A stretch of 61,517 bases of DNA, taken from positions 1-61,517 of the forward strand of contig CALBKH010000028.1 in the NCBI GenBank assembly GCA_937892955.1, in the 5' to 3' direction. Below are positions 1-9,126 of this stretch, in pieces (the stretch's first letter is position 1; every line of letters begins with the position of its first letter). The notes under the pieces were generated by a model. It saw nothing but the letters and a program-made list of their open reading frames with translations. It ran no database searches and was not told where the DNA came from. This stretch comes from an uncultured Alphaproteobacteria bacterium. GTDB lineage: Bacteria; Pseudomonadota; Alphaproteobacteria; Rhizobiales; Ancalomicrobiaceae. Made by a program: the position numbers and the translations under genes.

Positions 1-64
1 CGACGTGCCCGATCGTGCCGATGTTGCAGTGCGGCTTCGTGCGTTCGAACTTTTCCTTCGCCAT
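1..64 (-). CDS. tuf: Elongation factor Tu, N-terminal fragment cut by the window edge
   Basis: The minus strand reads an ATG at 64 followed by MAKEKFERTKPHCNIGTIGH, the invariant start of bacterial EF-Tu, and stays open to base 1. Only 21 residues are inside the window, ending just before the P-loop. EF-Tu is the GTPase that delivers aminoacyl-tRNA to the ribosome. The gene lies directly downstream of tRNA-Gly and tRNA-Tyr on the same strand, the arrangement known for tRNA-tufB units in many proteobacteria, so co-transcription from the promoter at 481-509 is likely. The assignment is secure; whether the genome has a second tuf copy cannot be seen. Confidence 0.95.
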   Translation of the reverse strand, partial: MAKEKFERTKPHCNIGTIGHV

Positions 65-177
65 CGACGTCGCTTCCTACTGTTGACCGTGGCCCGCCCT
101 CGGTTGCGGCGGTCTCGGCATCGTGAATGTCGTATCGGGTTCCGATCGTACGTCCGTCACGAGGTTCGGCCGGATGG

Positions 178-251
178 TGGAGCGGGTAGCGGGAATCGAA
201 CCCGCGTATTCAGCTTGGAAGGCTGCTGCTCTACCATTGAGCTATACCCGC
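178..251 (-). tRNA. tRNA-Gly (anticodon TCC)
   Basis: The minus strand folds as a 74-nt tRNA with a GCGGGTA/TACCCGC acceptor stem, a GGTTCGATTC T-arm and an encoded CCA end. The anticodon loop CTTCCAA gives TCC, reading GGA and GGG. It sits between tRNA-Tyr and tuf on the same strand. Confidence 0.97.
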
Positions 252-293
252 ACGCCTGACCGCGAAACGACGACACGTTCGGCAGAAGAGAGA

Positions 294-378
294 TGGTGGG
301 GGAAGTAGGACTCGAACCTACGAAGGCTTAGCCAGCGGATTTACAGTCCGCCCCCTTTGCCGCTCGGGACATTCCCCC
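294..378 (-). tRNA. tRNA-Tyr (anticodon GTA)
   Basis: This is an 85-nt class II tRNA with a long variable arm, a GGGGGAA/TTCCCCC acceptor stem and an encoded CCA. The anticodon loop CTGTAAA gives GTA. It is the first RNA of the Tyr-Gly-tuf unit and starts about 100 nt downstream of the promoter at 481-509. Confidence 0.97.
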
Positions 379-480
379 GGATCTCACTTCGACCGTTCGC
401 GTCGGCCGCATCACGGCCTCCGAACGTTCGGACGAACGAAACGCCCCGCCTCGTCGGCGAGGATTCCCGTTGCGGCCGGT

Positions 481-509
481 GTTATGGCGACCCGAACTCC
501 CCCTGTCAA
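481..509 (-). promoter_or_regulatory. Sigma-70-type promoter of the tRNA-Tyr/tRNA-Gly/tuf unit
   Basis: Read on the minus strand, a perfect -35 TTGACA (509-504) is followed by exactly 17 nt and a -10 CATAAC (486-481, four of six consensus bases). The predicted start near 474 lies about 95 nt before tRNA-Tyr. No other gene separates it from that tRNA. The match is unusually good for this GC-rich sequence. The rest of the 379-660 gap shows no gene; an imperfect hairpin of T5/A5 around a CGCG core lies at 536-556. Confidence 0.7.
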
Positions 510-660
510 CCGTCGAACCATCGATCGTCACGCGGTTTTTCCGCGAGCGCGAAAAAGCCCGGCGCGACGTCCGTCGGGGTGATCGGCGAGCTATTGCGCG
601 GCGGCGCGCTTCGGGCCATCAAGACGGCACGAGATCCGCGTCCGAGGAGCCCTCCCCCGA

Positions 661-1479
661 ATGTCCGAGCCCGACAAGCCCGCCCGCATCGCCAAGGCCG
701 GACGGCATCCGACTCGACCACCGATCCATCAGCGCCGGCGCGGCAAACCGGGGTCGGGCGCGCCGGAGGGACGCGTCTTCCTCTACGGCCTGCACACGGT
801 CGAAGTGGCGCTCGCCAATCCGAAGCGGGTGATCCACGCCATCTACACGACGCGCAACGCGCTCGCCCGTCTCGAAGAGCGGGGAATCGTCTTCCCGGTG
901 ACGCCCGAGGTGGTCGACGTGCGTTGGATCGACGCGCGGGTCGGCGAGGACGCGGTGCACCAGGGGGTGCTGGTCGAGACGCGGCCGCTGGAGCCGGTCG
1001 AACTCACCGATCTCGGCCGGGCGAAGCTCGTTCTCGCCCTCGATCAGGTGACCGACCCGCACAACGTCGGGGCGATCATGCGATCGGCGGTGGCGCTCGG
1101 GGCGGATGCGCTCATCACCCCCACCCGCCATTCGCCGCAGGAGACCGGGGTGCTCGCCAAATCGGCCTCGGGCGGTCTCGACCTCCTCACCCACATCGAA
1201 GTGGTCAATCTCGCCCGCGCCCTCGACACGCTGCGCAAGGAGGGTTTCACCGTCGTCGGGCTCGACAGCGAGGGTCCCGCGCCGCTCGAGGAGACCGAGG
1301 TCGGCCGGCGCACCGTGTTGGTGCTCGGCGCCGAGGGCAAGGGGCTGCGACCGGTGACCCGCGAGGCCTGCAACGCGCTCGCCCGGGTCGACGTGCCCGG
1401 GCCGATCAAGTCGCTCAACGTCTCGAACGCCGCGGTGCTGGCGCTCTACGTGGTGGGGCGCAAGCACGCCGTCGGCTGA
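661..1479 (+). CDS. rlmB: 23S rRNA (guanosine-2'-O-)-methyltransferase RlmB, TrmH family
   Basis: This 272-residue protein has the two parts of a TrmH-family SPOUT enzyme. An N-terminal substrate-binding domain carries VFLYGLHTVEVAL near residue 41. The C-terminal knotted domain has motif 1 LALDQVTDPHNVGAIMRSA near 125, motif 2 VLVLGAEGKGLR near 220 and motif 3 SLNVSNAAVLALY near 250. These are the S-adenosylmethionine-binding and catalytic motifs. RlmB methylates a guanosine in domain V of 23S rRNA. The first 40 residues are basic and probably disordered. RlmB versus another TrmH paralogue (group 3) cannot be fully separated by eye. The gene points away from the tuf unit and is followed by tRNA-Thr. 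Confidence 0.9.
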   Translation: MSEPDKPARIAKAGRHPTRPPIHQRRRGKPGSGAPEGRVFLYGLHTVEVALANPKRVIHAIYTTRNALARLEERGIVFPVTPEVVDVRWIDARVGEDAVHQGVLVETRPLEPVELTDLGRAKLVLALDQVTDPHNVGAIMRSAVALGADALITPTRHSPQETGVLAKSASGGLDLLTHIEVVNLARALDTLRKEGFTVVGLDSEGPAPLEETEVGRRTVLVLGAEGKGLRPVTREACNALARVDVPGPIKSLNVSNAAVLALYVVGRKHAVG

Positions 1480-1607
1480 TTCCACGAGCGCGCCGGCACT
1501 CGTCGCGACCGCGACCGGGCCGCGCGCAACGGATCGGCGAGGCCGGCCGCGAGGGCGATCGACGGATCTTTGCCCCCTCCCCGCCCGCGTGCTAAGGGGT
1601 GGCCGGC

Positions 1608-1682
<75 letters not shown>

Positions 1683-2105
1683 TTTCTCGCATTCGTCGAC
1701 GAAGAGGATCCGACCGCGGCCCGGTGATCGGCAGCGCGACGGTTCCCCTGTCCATCGAGGCGAGGCGGGACGAGGATGTTCATCCGACGATTTCCGAGAT
1801 CACCGCGCGTCGACAGTCGTCATGGTTGTGGACAACTGTCGGCGACGATGAATCCCGCCGTCCCGTGCCATCTCGGTCGTTGCGAATGCCGGATGCGGTC
1901 GCACTCACCTTGCCGGCGCGATGCGGGCGTCTTTTTCGATCATGCCGAATTGTCACCGGGAACGAAACAAAACTTGCGAACGGCCACCCGAAAATTCGGG
2001 GGGATACCGACGAAACCGCCATCGGATGCATTTTCGTTAAATCGCCGTTGGGGATTCTCTCGGTAGATTCCGCCGAGTTCGGCCAACGACACTGACGGCG
2101 ATGGT
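1683..2105 (+). other. Gene-free region upstream of the GGDEF-EAL gene
   Basis: No coding sequence is supported in these 423 bases. The right half is AT-richer than its surroundings and probably contains the promoter of the 2106 gene. Visible dyads are CGACAGT...ACTGTCG at 1811-1841 (17-nt loop) and CCCGAA-AA-TTCGGG at 1987-2000. Neither matches an operator known to me. Confidence 0.5.
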
Positions 2106-4535
2106 ATGGGGAACGTCTCCTCGGAGGTGAAGAAAGGACTGCTGGCGCGCGGCGCGTGGGCCTTCTTCGGCCTGCGCTCCGACGACGTCGCGGTGGACGA
2201 GGAGACGGCACGGCGAATCCGGGGCGAACAGGTCTCGGCCATCGTCGAGCTGGTTCCGATGAGCGCGATCGCCAATCTCATGTGCGCCGCGATCGTCGCC
2301 GCCGCCTTCCAAGGAACGTCGTCGGAAGTCTTCGCGCCGATCTGGGCGCTCGCGGTCTTCGCCTTCGCCGGTATGGCTCTTCGCAACTGGTGGCGCAGCC
2401 GCGGCAAGACGCGGGTCGGCGCGAGCCCGCGCGCCATCACTCGGCTGACCACCAATTCGGTGATCCTCGGCATCCTCTGGGGCATGGCCCCGATCTTCAT
2501 GTTGCCGGACTCCGACACCTATCGCCAACTGCTCCTGCAGATTCTGGTGACCGGCATGACCGCCGGCGGCGCCTTCGGTCTGTCGACGGTGGCGCGGGCC
2601 GGGCTCTCCTACGTCTGGATCATCGTCATCTCGTCGGCCATCGCGATGCTGCTCACCGTCGACGGGGAGGGCTTCCGCAGCGCCTCGGCGATCGTGGCGA
2701 TGTGGCTCGGTTACGGCGTGTATCTCAGCCGCAACATCGCCATCCACGCGGCGCGCTTCTACGAGAACGTCAAGAACCGCGCCGAGATGATCGAGAAGAA
2801 CGAGGTCATCGGCCTGCTGCTCAAGGACTTCCAGGAGCACGGCGGCGACTGGTTGTGGGAGACGGACGCCGAGGGGCGGCTGGTCGACCCGACGCCGCGG
2901 CTCGCCGAAGCGGCGGGGCGGACGCTCGACGAACTCGACTCGATGCCGCTCAGGGTTCTGCTCGCCGGCGGGCACGCCGAAGGCGACGACGAGCTCCTCG
3001 AAGCGATGGAGTGGTACGAGATCTTCCGCGATCTCGTCGTCACCGTGCGGATCGGCGACAAGACGAGACACTGGAGCCTGACCGGCCGGCCGGTGTTCCG
3101 TGGCAACGGCCGCTTCTGCGGCTATCAGGGCGTCGGCTCCGACATCACCGAACGGCGGGCGGCGGAGGAGCGCATCACCTACCTCGCCGAGACCGATCCG
3201 GTCACCGGCCTCGTCAACCGGACGAAGTTCTCCGCGGTGCTCGAAGCGGCGATGGTCGATCCCGGCAACTTCGGCCGCAACATCCTGTTCTATCTCGATC
3301 TCGACCAGTTCAAGTCGATCAACGACACGATGGGCCATCCGGTCGGCGACGCGCTGCTCGATCAGGTCGGTCGCCGGCTGGTCGACTGCACCGGCCCGAA
3401 CGACGTGGTCGCCCGCATCGGCGGCGACGAGTTCGCCATCCTCATCCCCGGCTCGGACCGCCCCGACCACGCCGCGGAGATCGCCGAGCGGATCCTGGCG
3501 ACCTTCGATCTGCCCTTCACGCTCGACGGCGCCGACTTCTCGGTCGGCACGTCGATCGGCATCGCCATCGGCCCGGACGACGGGTCGACGCCGATGGATC
3601 TGATGAAGAGCGCCGATCTCGCGCTCTATCGCGCCAAGGCGGAGGGCCGCGACGGATTCCGCTTCTTCGAGCCCGGTATGGACGAGAAGGCGCGCCGCCG
3701 CCGCCTGCTCGAACAGGGTCTGCGCACCGCGATGGACACCGACCAGCTCTATCTGGTCTACCAGCCGATCGTCGATCTCGTCTCCGATCGCATCGCCGGC
3801 TTCGAGACGCTGATCCGCTGGCGCTCGCCGGAATTCGGCAACGTCTCGCCGGCGGAGTTCATTCCGATCGCCGAGGAATGCAAGCTGATCGTGCCGATCG
3901 GCGAGTGGATCCTGCACGAGGCGACCCGGCAGGCGGCGACCTGGCCGCGCGACATCCGCGTGTCGATCAACCTGTCGCCGGTGCAGTTCCGCAATCGCCG
4001 TCTGCTCGCCACCATCGTGTCGGCGCTGGAGCATTCGCGCCTGCCGCCGAACCGGTTGCAGGTCGAGATCACCGAATCGACCCTGCTCGACGCCAGCGAG
4101 AACACGCTCGCCATGTTGCGCGACCTGCGCGAACTCGGGGTGCGCGTCGCGCTCGACGACTTCGGCACCGGCTATTCGTCGCTCAACTATCTGCGCAAGT
4201 TCCCCTTCGACAAGATCAAGATCGACAAGAGCTTCGTCGACGACATCGACCAACGCGAGCTGAGCCGCGCCATCGTCCGCGCCATCATGGATCTGACCTC
4301 GGCGCTCGGCATGTCGACCGTCGCCGAAGGGGTGGAGACGAATTCGCAGCTCGCCACCCTGCGCGATCTCGGCTGCGACGAGATCCAGGGCTACGTCATC
4401 TCCGCGGCGGTGGATGCCGAAGCGATCCCCGACATGCTCTCGGCCAACTTCGATTCGACCACCGGCGATCTGGTCGAGCCGATGGATCTCGAACTGATCG
4501 ACGTCGAGCCGAGCAGATCCGGCGCGGCGGCGTGA
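2106..4535 (+). CDS. Membrane-bound PAS-GGDEF-EAL cyclic-di-GMP protein
   Basis: The 809-residue protein turns over cyclic-di-GMP. About four to five hydrophobic segments lie at residues 50-215. A PAS-like domain spans about 235-355 and ends in the usual GSDITERRAAEE linker. The GGDEF domain has the intact active-site loop IGGDEFAIL near 439, so diguanylate cyclase activity is plausible. The EAL domain follows: the signature reads GFETLIRW near 565, keeping the catalytic glutamate, and loop 6 DDFGTGYSSLNYL is intact, as is EGVETNSQ. Phosphodiesterase activity is therefore also plausible. The start is the ATG at 2106; no strong Shine-Dalgarno is visible. The N-terminal membrane part is not a sensor family I recognise by name. 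Confidence 0.9.
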   Translation: MGNVSSEVKKGLLARGAWAFFGLRSDDVAVDEETARRIRGEQVSAIVELVPMSAIANLMCAAIVAAAFQGTSSEVFAPIWALAVFAFAGMALRNWWRSRGKTRVGASPRAITRLTTNSVILGILWGMAPIFMLPDSDTYRQLLLQILVTGMTAGGAFGLSTVARAGLSYVWIIVISSAIAMLLTVDGEGFRSASAIVAMWLGYGVYLSRNIAIHAARFYENVKNRAEMIEKNEVIGLLLKDFQEHGGDWLWETDAEGRLVDPTPRLAEAAGRTLDELDSMPLRVLLAGGHAEGDDELLEAMEWYEIFRDLVVTVRIGDKTRHWSLTGRPVFRGNGRFCGYQGVGSDITERRAAEERITYLAETDPVTGLVNRTKFSAVLEAAMVDPGNFGRNILFYLDLDQFKSINDTMGHPVGDALLDQVGRRLVDCTGPNDVVARIGGDEFAILIPGSDRPDHAAEIAERILATFDLPFTLDGADFSVGTSIGIAIGPDDGSTPMDLMKSADLALYRAKAEGRDGFRFFEPGMDEKARRRRLLEQGLRTAMDTDQLYLVYQPIVDLVSDRIAGFETLIRWRSPEFGNVSPAEFIPIAEECKLIVPIGEWILHEATRQAATWPRDIRVSINLSPVQFRNRRLLATIVSALEHSRLPPNRLQVEITESTLLDASENTLAMLRDLRELGVRVALDDFGTGYSSLNYLRKFPFDKIKIDKSFVDDIDQRELSRAIVRAIMDLTSALGMSTVAEGVETNSQLATLRDLGCDEIQGYVISAAVDAEAIPDMLSANFDSTTGDLVEPMDLELIDVEPSRSGAAA

Positions 4536-4536
4536 G

Positions 4537-4554
4537 GCCGCCGGACAGGGCGGC
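4537..4554. terminator. Hairpin in the convergent gap after the GGDEF-EAL gene
   Basis: GCCGCC (4537-4542), a six-base loop and GGCGGC (4549-4554) form a GC-only stem right after the stop codon of the upstream gene. It faces the convergent gene ending at 4587. There is no T tract, so intrinsic termination is only suggested. Confidence 0.4.
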
Positions 4555-4586
4555 ATCCTCGGCAGCCGGCGCGCGGCGGCTCGCGT

Positions 4587-4994
4587 TCAGTGGTGACCGC
4601 GCACCGACGACGCGGCGGCGGCGGCCACCGCGGCGGCGATCATCACCGGCAGAACCACGACGATCGCGAACATCCCCGCGCTGAAGGCCGCCTGGTCGGC
4701 CGCGACGCGCGACGTCGCGGCGCCGAGGACGGCGGCGCCGAAGAAGGCGGCGAAGGTCGCGGCCAGCCCGATGCCGACGGCGCGGCCGTAGGAGACACCG
4801 TCGGGGCGCACCACCAGACGTCCCCACAGGGTGAAGACGACGAGCCCGGCGCCGACCGCCGCGCCGAGAGCGGCAAGCGGCTCGCCGACGATCTGATAGG
4901 CGAGGAGACCGGCGAGCGCGGCGAGCAGCGGTCCGGCGAACAGACGGCCGATGAAGCGGCGATGATCGAGATCGTGGTCGTGATTGTCGTTCAC
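4587..4994 (-). CDS. Small four-helix membrane protein of unknown function
   Basis: The 135-residue product starts with a hydrophilic, His/Asp-rich stretch MNDNHDHDLDHRRF and then has four hydrophobic segments near residues 20-38, 42-60, 76-96 and 106-125. The family is not recognised. It is convergent with the GGDEF-EAL gene and lies downstream of soxG on the same strand, separated by 188 bases that show no other gene. A role linked to either neighbour cannot be argued from the sequence. The coding call rests on the consistent membrane topology and an ATG start. Confidence 0.7.
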   Translation of the reverse strand: MNDNHDHDLDHRRFIGRLFAGPLLAALAGLLAYQIVGEPLAALGAAVGAGLVVFTLWGRLVVRPDGVSYGRAVGIGLAATFAAFFGAAVLGAATSRVAADQAAFSAGMFAIVVVLPVMIAAAVAAAAASSVRGHH

Positions 4995-5182
4995 CGCGCC
5001 GAACTCCTCTCCGGCGCCACGCGCCCTTTCCGACTGACGGCGAAGCCATGCCCGGAACCGCCCGCCACCGCAAGGGTCGATCGTGACGCGGCGGCGACCT
5101 CAGCCTTCCCCGGACATCGCGCGGCAGCCGTCATCGCCCGTCGATCGGCGTCTCGGATCGGTCGCAACCGCGTGCCCCGGCT

Positions 5183-5758
5183 TCAGTCGGCGACCGCGAA
5201 TTCCGCCGCCGCATCGGCGAGGACGCCGTGGACGTAAGGGGCGAAGGAGCGGCCGCATTCGAGACGGAAGCGGTCGACGGCCCGGCGCCAGAGCACGATC
5301 TCGGCCTTGGCGTAGAGCGTGCGGGTGCACATGCCGACCGGGAATGTGGTGAGGTGGAGATCGAGCGGGCAGCCGCTGGCGATCACTTTCGTCACCTCGC
5401 TGCCCGACAGGGTCACCGCGGTGTTGCGGTGGGAGACTTCGACGAGCGAATGCGGCGCTTCGATCGCCCGGAAGGCGGCGGCGATCGCCTCGCCCTCCCC
5501 GTCCGGCGCGAGGAGCAGCCATTCGTCGGGGCCGAGCCACAGGGCGGCACGCTCGGCGGCCTCGGCGGCGCGACAGGCCTCGCGCGGCAGGGCGACGCCG
5601 AAGGCGGTCGCCGCCGCGTCGATCGCCGGTCCGCGACCGCGGAAGACGAAGCGGGTCGCCGGGCCGACCGGTGTCGCGGCGAACCGGGAGCCGTGGGCGA
5701 GCGACGGCAGCGCGCCGAAGGCGTCGACGCGAGCCGGTCGGAGCGCGAGATCAGCCAT
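5183..5758 (-). CDS. soxG: Sarcosine oxidase gamma subunit
   Basis: The 191-residue protein is the last gene of a complete soxBDAG set. It shows the SoxG/GcvT-like motifs LWLGPDEWLLLA near residue 94 and SLVEVSHRNTAV near 120. The gamma subunit is structural; it packs against the other subunits of the cytoplasmic heterotetramer. Its ATG overlaps the end of soxA by 8 bases, so translational coupling is likely. The length is normal for the family. Confidence 0.93.
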   Translation of the reverse strand: MADLALRPARVDAFGALPSLAHGSRFAATPVGPATRFVFRGRGPAIDAAATAFGVALPREACRAAEAAERAALWLGPDEWLLLAPDGEGEAIAAAFRAIEAPHSLVEVSHRNTAVTLSGSEVTKVIASGCPLDLHLTTFPVGMCTRTLYAKAEIVLWRRAVDRFRLECGRSFAPYVHGVLADAAAEFAVAD

Positions 5759-8753
5759 CGAGGCGCTTCCCTTCCTTGTCCCAGAACACCGGATCGACCA
5801 CGGTCACGGCGATCGGACCGGTGGGCATCGGCACGTGCAGCTTGGTTCCCATGCGCGACCGGCCGCCCTCGACCATCGCCAGGGCGATGCCGCGGCCGAC
5901 GTTCGCCGACCAATAGGCCGAGGTGACGTGGCCGAGCGCGTGGGCGCCCTTCGCCGGGTTCGCCTCCGCGGTGATCTGTGCGCCCTCGTCGAGCACGCAC
6001 TTCGGATCGTCGGGCAAGAGGCCGACGATCTCTTTGCGGTGCGGACCGGTGAGGTCGGGCCGCGCCATGCCGGCCTTGCCGACGAAATCCGGCTTCGACT
6101 TCCCCACCGCCCGGGCGAGGCCGGCGTCGGCGGGGGTCAGCGTGCCGTCGGTGTCCTGACCGACGATGATGTAGCCCTTCTCGGCGCGCAGCACGTGCAT
6201 GGTCTCGGTGCCGTAGGCGCAGCCGCCGAGCGCTTCGGCGCGGGCGAGCAACGCGTCCCACAGCGCCGCGCCGTAGTCGGCCGGGACGTTCAGTTCGTAG
6301 CCGAGTTCGCCGGTGAAACTCACCCGGAAGAGCCGGCCGGGGAGCCCGAGGATGCGGCAGTCGGCGACGCTCATGTGGGGGAAGGCGGCGGTCGAGAGAT
6401 CGACGCCGGCGACGAGGGGGGCGATCACCTCGCGCGCCTCGGGGCCCTGGATGGCGACGACCGCCCATTGCTCGGTGGTCGAGGTCAGCCAGACGTCGAG
6501 TTCCGGCCATTCGGTCTGGAGGTAGTCCTCCATCATCATCAGGACGCGCGGCGCACCGCCGGTGGTGGTGGTGACGTGGAAGCGATCCTCGGCGATGCGG
6601 CCGATCACACCATCGTCGTAGACGAAGCCGTCGTCGCGGCAAAGGATGCCGTATCGACATCTGCCGACGCCGAGCTTCAGGAACGGATTGACGTACATCC
6701 GATTGAGGAACTCGGCCGCATCGGGGCCGACCACCTCGATCTTGCCGAGCGTCGAGGCGTCGAAGACGCCGACGGTCTCGCGCACCGTGCGGCATTCGCG
6801 GGCCACGGCGGCGTGGCGATCCTCGCCGTCGCGCGGGAACCACCAGGCGCGCTTCCACAGGCCGACGTCCTCGAAGGGCGCGCCGCGGGCGGCAGCGGCG
6901 TCGTGGCTCGGCGTCCGGCGGATCGGATCGAAGAGACCGCCGCGGTTGACCCCGGCGAAGGCGCCGAAGGAGACCGGCGTATAGGGACGGCGGAAGGTGG
7001 TGAGGCCGACCTGCGGCACGTCGAGGCCCATGGTCGCGGCGGCGACGGCGAGGGCGTTCATGTTGGACGCCTTGCCCTGATCGGTCGCCATGCCGGTGGT
7101 GGTGAAACGCTTGACGTGCTCGATCGAGCGGAAGCCCTCGCGGGTGGCGAGGCGGATGTCCTTCGCCGTGACGTCGTGCTGGAGATCGACGAAGCACTTC
7201 ACGCGGGAGGCGTCGCGGCCGTGCGGCACTTCGCCGAAGTGGCCGCCGATCTCGATGGCGAGGCCCTCGGCGGCGTAGGCGCGCTCGGCGACCTCGCCAC
7301 CGGTGGCGGCGCGGGCCGCGGCGGCGCCGGCGGCGTGGCCTGCGGCGAGGCAGGCGGCGAGCGTCTCGGCGCCGTTGCAGGCGCCGGCCGAGGTCGCGTC
7401 TTCGTGCGGCTCCCCGGGGAGGAAGACGCCGCGATCCGCATCGAACCGCAGTTTGCCGCGCGATTGCGAGAAGAGATGCACCGTCGGGGTGAAGCCGGCG
7501 GAGTGGAGGACGAGGTCGCAGGCGATGGTCTCGCCCGGCGCGATCGAACCGTTGGCGGCGACGCGGGCGAGACGGACGCTCTCGACCGACAAGCCGCCGG
7601 AGGTCGCCTCGATCGTCGTGGCGAGATCGACGCGGATGCCGGCGGCGCGGGCGGCCTCGGCCGCGGGCGACGCCTCGCGGCGCAGGTCGGCGACGAGGGC
7701 GACGCTCACGCCGGCCGCCTTCGCCTCGATCGCCGCGGCGTAGGCCGAATCGGTGGCGGTGAAGACCACGGCACGCGAGCCGGCGGCGACGCCGTGGCGG
7801 GCGAGGAAGGTGCGCGCCGCATCGGCGAGCATGATGCCGGGGCGGTCGTTCTCAGGGAAGACGAGCGGGCGCTCCAGCGCCCCGGCGGCGATCACCACCC
7901 GCTTCGCCCGGACCTGCCACAGGCGTTCGCGCGGCAGATGGTCCGGCGGGTCGGCGAGATGGTCGGTCACCCGTTCGAGGAGGCCGACCATGTTGTCCTG
8001 GTACCAGCCGAAGGCCGTCGTCCGGGTGAGGAGCGTCACGGTTTCGCGGGCGGCGAGATCGGCAGCGATCGAGGCGGCCCAGGCGGCGCCGGGCTCGCCG
8101 TCGATCACCGCGGAGGGATCGGCGAGGAGCGAACCGCCGAGTTCCGGGTTCTCGTCGCAGAGGATCACGCGGGCGCCGGCGTCCGCCGCCGCACGTGCGG
8201 CGGCGAGGCCGGCGGGACCGACGCCGATCACCAGCACGTCGCAATGGGCGAAGCGGTTGGCGTAGCGATCGGGATCGGCGGCCTTCGGCGCCTCGCCGAA
8301 GCCGGCGGCGGCGCGGATGCGCGGCTCGTAGACCTTCTGCCAGAAGGAGCGCGGCCACATGAAGGTCTTGTAGTAGAAGCCGGAGACGAAGATCGGCGAG
8401 AAGAGATCGTTGAGCGCGCCGACGTCCCACTTCAGCGACGGCCAACGGTTCTGGCTGACCGCGACGAGGCCGTCGTAGAGCTCTACCGTGGTGGCGGCGA
8501 GGTTGGGCGTGGTACGGCCGTCGTCGCGGATCACGGTGACGAGGGCGTTGGGCTCCTCCGAGCCGGCGGCGACCAACCCGCGCGGCCGGTGATACTTGAA
8601 GGAGCGGGCGAGGAGGCGGACGCCGTTGGCCGTGAGCGCCGAGGCGAGGGTGTCGCCCGGGTGGCCGATCATGCGGACGCCGTCGAAGGTGAAGGCGAGC
8701 TGCTTCGATCGATCGATACGGCCGCCGCTCGCGGTGCGGAAGGCGGCGCTCAT
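5751..8753 (-). CDS. soxA: Sarcosine oxidase alpha subunit
   Basis: At 1000 residues this matches the usual size of heterotetrameric SoxA. Domains in order are a ferredoxin-like N-terminal fold (GDTLASALTANG near 39), an FAD/NAD-binding oxidoreductase with the dinucleotide motif VLVIGVGPAGLAAA near 173, and a C-terminal aminomethyltransferase-like half (after about residue 600) with a folate-binding fold. The enzyme oxidises sarcosine to glycine and peroxide and passes the methyl carbon to tetrahydrofolate. Its ATG overlaps the soxD stop codon (ATGA). The complementary strand is also open over most of its length, which is a GC-rich codon-bias artefact. Confidence 0.97.
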   Translation of the reverse strand: MSAAFRTASGGRIDRSKQLAFTFDGVRMIGHPGDTLASALTANGVRLLARSFKYHRPRGLVAAGSEEPNALVTVIRDDGRTTPNLAATTVELYDGLVAVSQNRWPSLKWDVGALNDLFSPIFVSGFYYKTFMWPRSFWQKVYEPRIRAAAGFGEAPKAADPDRYANRFAHCDVLVIGVGPAGLAAARAAADAGARVILCDENPELGGSLLADPSAVIDGEPGAAWAASIAADLAARETVTLLTRTTAFGWYQDNMVGLLERVTDHLADPPDHLPRERLWQVRAKRVVIAAGALERPLVFPENDRPGIMLADAARTFLARHGVAAGSRAVVFTATDSAYAAAIEAKAAGVSVALVADLRREASPAAEAARAAGIRVDLATTIEATSGGLSVESVRLARVAANGSIAPGETIACDLVLHSAGFTPTVHLFSQSRGKLRFDADRGVFLPGEPHEDATSAGACNGAETLAACLAAGHAAGAAAARAATGGEVAERAYAAEGLAIEIGGHFGEVPHGRDASRVKCFVDLQHDVTAKDIRLATREGFRSIEHVKRFTTTGMATDQGKASNMNALAVAAATMGLDVPQVGLTTFRRPYTPVSFGAFAGVNRGGLFDPIRRTPSHDAAAARGAPFEDVGLWKRAWWFPRDGEDRHAAVARECRTVRETVGVFDASTLGKIEVVGPDAAEFLNRMYVNPFLKLGVGRCRYGILCRDDGFVYDDGVIGRIAEDRFHVTTTTGGAPRVLMMMEDYLQTEWPELDVWLTSTTEQWAVVAIQGPEAREVIAPLVAGVDLSTAAFPHMSVADCRILGLPGRLFRVSFTGELGYELNVPADYGAALWDALLARAEALGGCAYGTETMHVLRAEKGYIIVGQDTDGTLTPADAGLARAVGKSKPDFVGKAGMARPDLTGPHRKEIVGLLPDDPKCVLDEGAQITAEANPAKGAHALGHVTSAYWSANVGRGIALAMVEGGRSRMGTKLHVPMPTGPIAVTVVDPVFWDKEGKRLDG

Positions 8754-9052
8754 CGGGTCCCCTCCCCTGCACCGGCGGGAGCTGCGAGATCGGGCCGCGG
8801 CTCACCGACCCGGTAGGTGGCGACGAACTTGTCGGTCACGGTGTGGCGCAGCGCATCGAAGAAGCGGCCGCAGCCGGCGACGTGACGCCAGCGCTCGGCG
8901 ATCACGCCTCTCGGGTTGGAGCGGACATAGAGCGACGCGGCGACCGCTTCGCCATCGGCATCGGGCGCGGCGCGGGCGACATGGGCCTCGCCGCGGGCGG
9001 CGAACTCGATCTCGGGGCGCGGTCCGCAATAGGGACAGGTGATCAGCAGCAT
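8750..9052 (-). CDS. soxD: Sarcosine oxidase delta subunit
   Basis: The 100-residue protein opens with MLLITCPYCGPRPEIEF and has HVAGCGRFF further on. Cys6, Cys9, His57 and Cys61 fit the zinc site known in SoxD. It is a small structural subunit. The gene lies between soxB and soxA, the standard order, but 97 bases of palindromic sequence separate it from soxB while it overlaps soxA. Confidence 0.95.
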   Translation of the reverse strand: MLLITCPYCGPRPEIEFAARGEAHVARAAPDADGEAVAASLYVRSNPRGVIAERWRHVAGCGRFFDALRHTVTDKFVATYRVGEPRPDLAAPAGAGEGTR

Positions 9053-9067
9053 GCGGGCGTCCTCAGT

Positions 9068-9112
9068 GCATGTCCCGGAAAAGTGGATACCGCTTTTCCG
9101 AATGGGACATGC
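9068..9112. repeat. REP-like nested palindrome inside the sox operon
   Basis: An outer 9-bp pair GCATGTCCC (9068-9076) / GGGACATGC (9104-9112) encloses an inner 8-bp pair CGGAAAAG (9077-9084) / CTTTTCCG (9093-9100). The core GGAAAAGTGGATACCG resembles palindromic repeats known to be scattered between genes of Rhizobiales. It lies in the soxB-soxD gap. Confidence 0.75.
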
Positions 9113-9126
9113 TGAAATTGAAACAC

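Noticed and set aside
2037..4556. An 839-codon minus-strand frame opposite the GGDEF-EAL gene
   Set aside because: It covers a gene with intact GGDEF and EAL motifs and begins and ends outside any regulatory signal; it is a shadow frame.
5319..8816. A 3.5-kb open frame on the plus strand opposite soxA
   Set aside because: It is the complement of an unmistakable sarcosine oxidase gene; GC-rich codon bias leaves the opposite frame free of stops. The translation has no domain and is compositionally biased.
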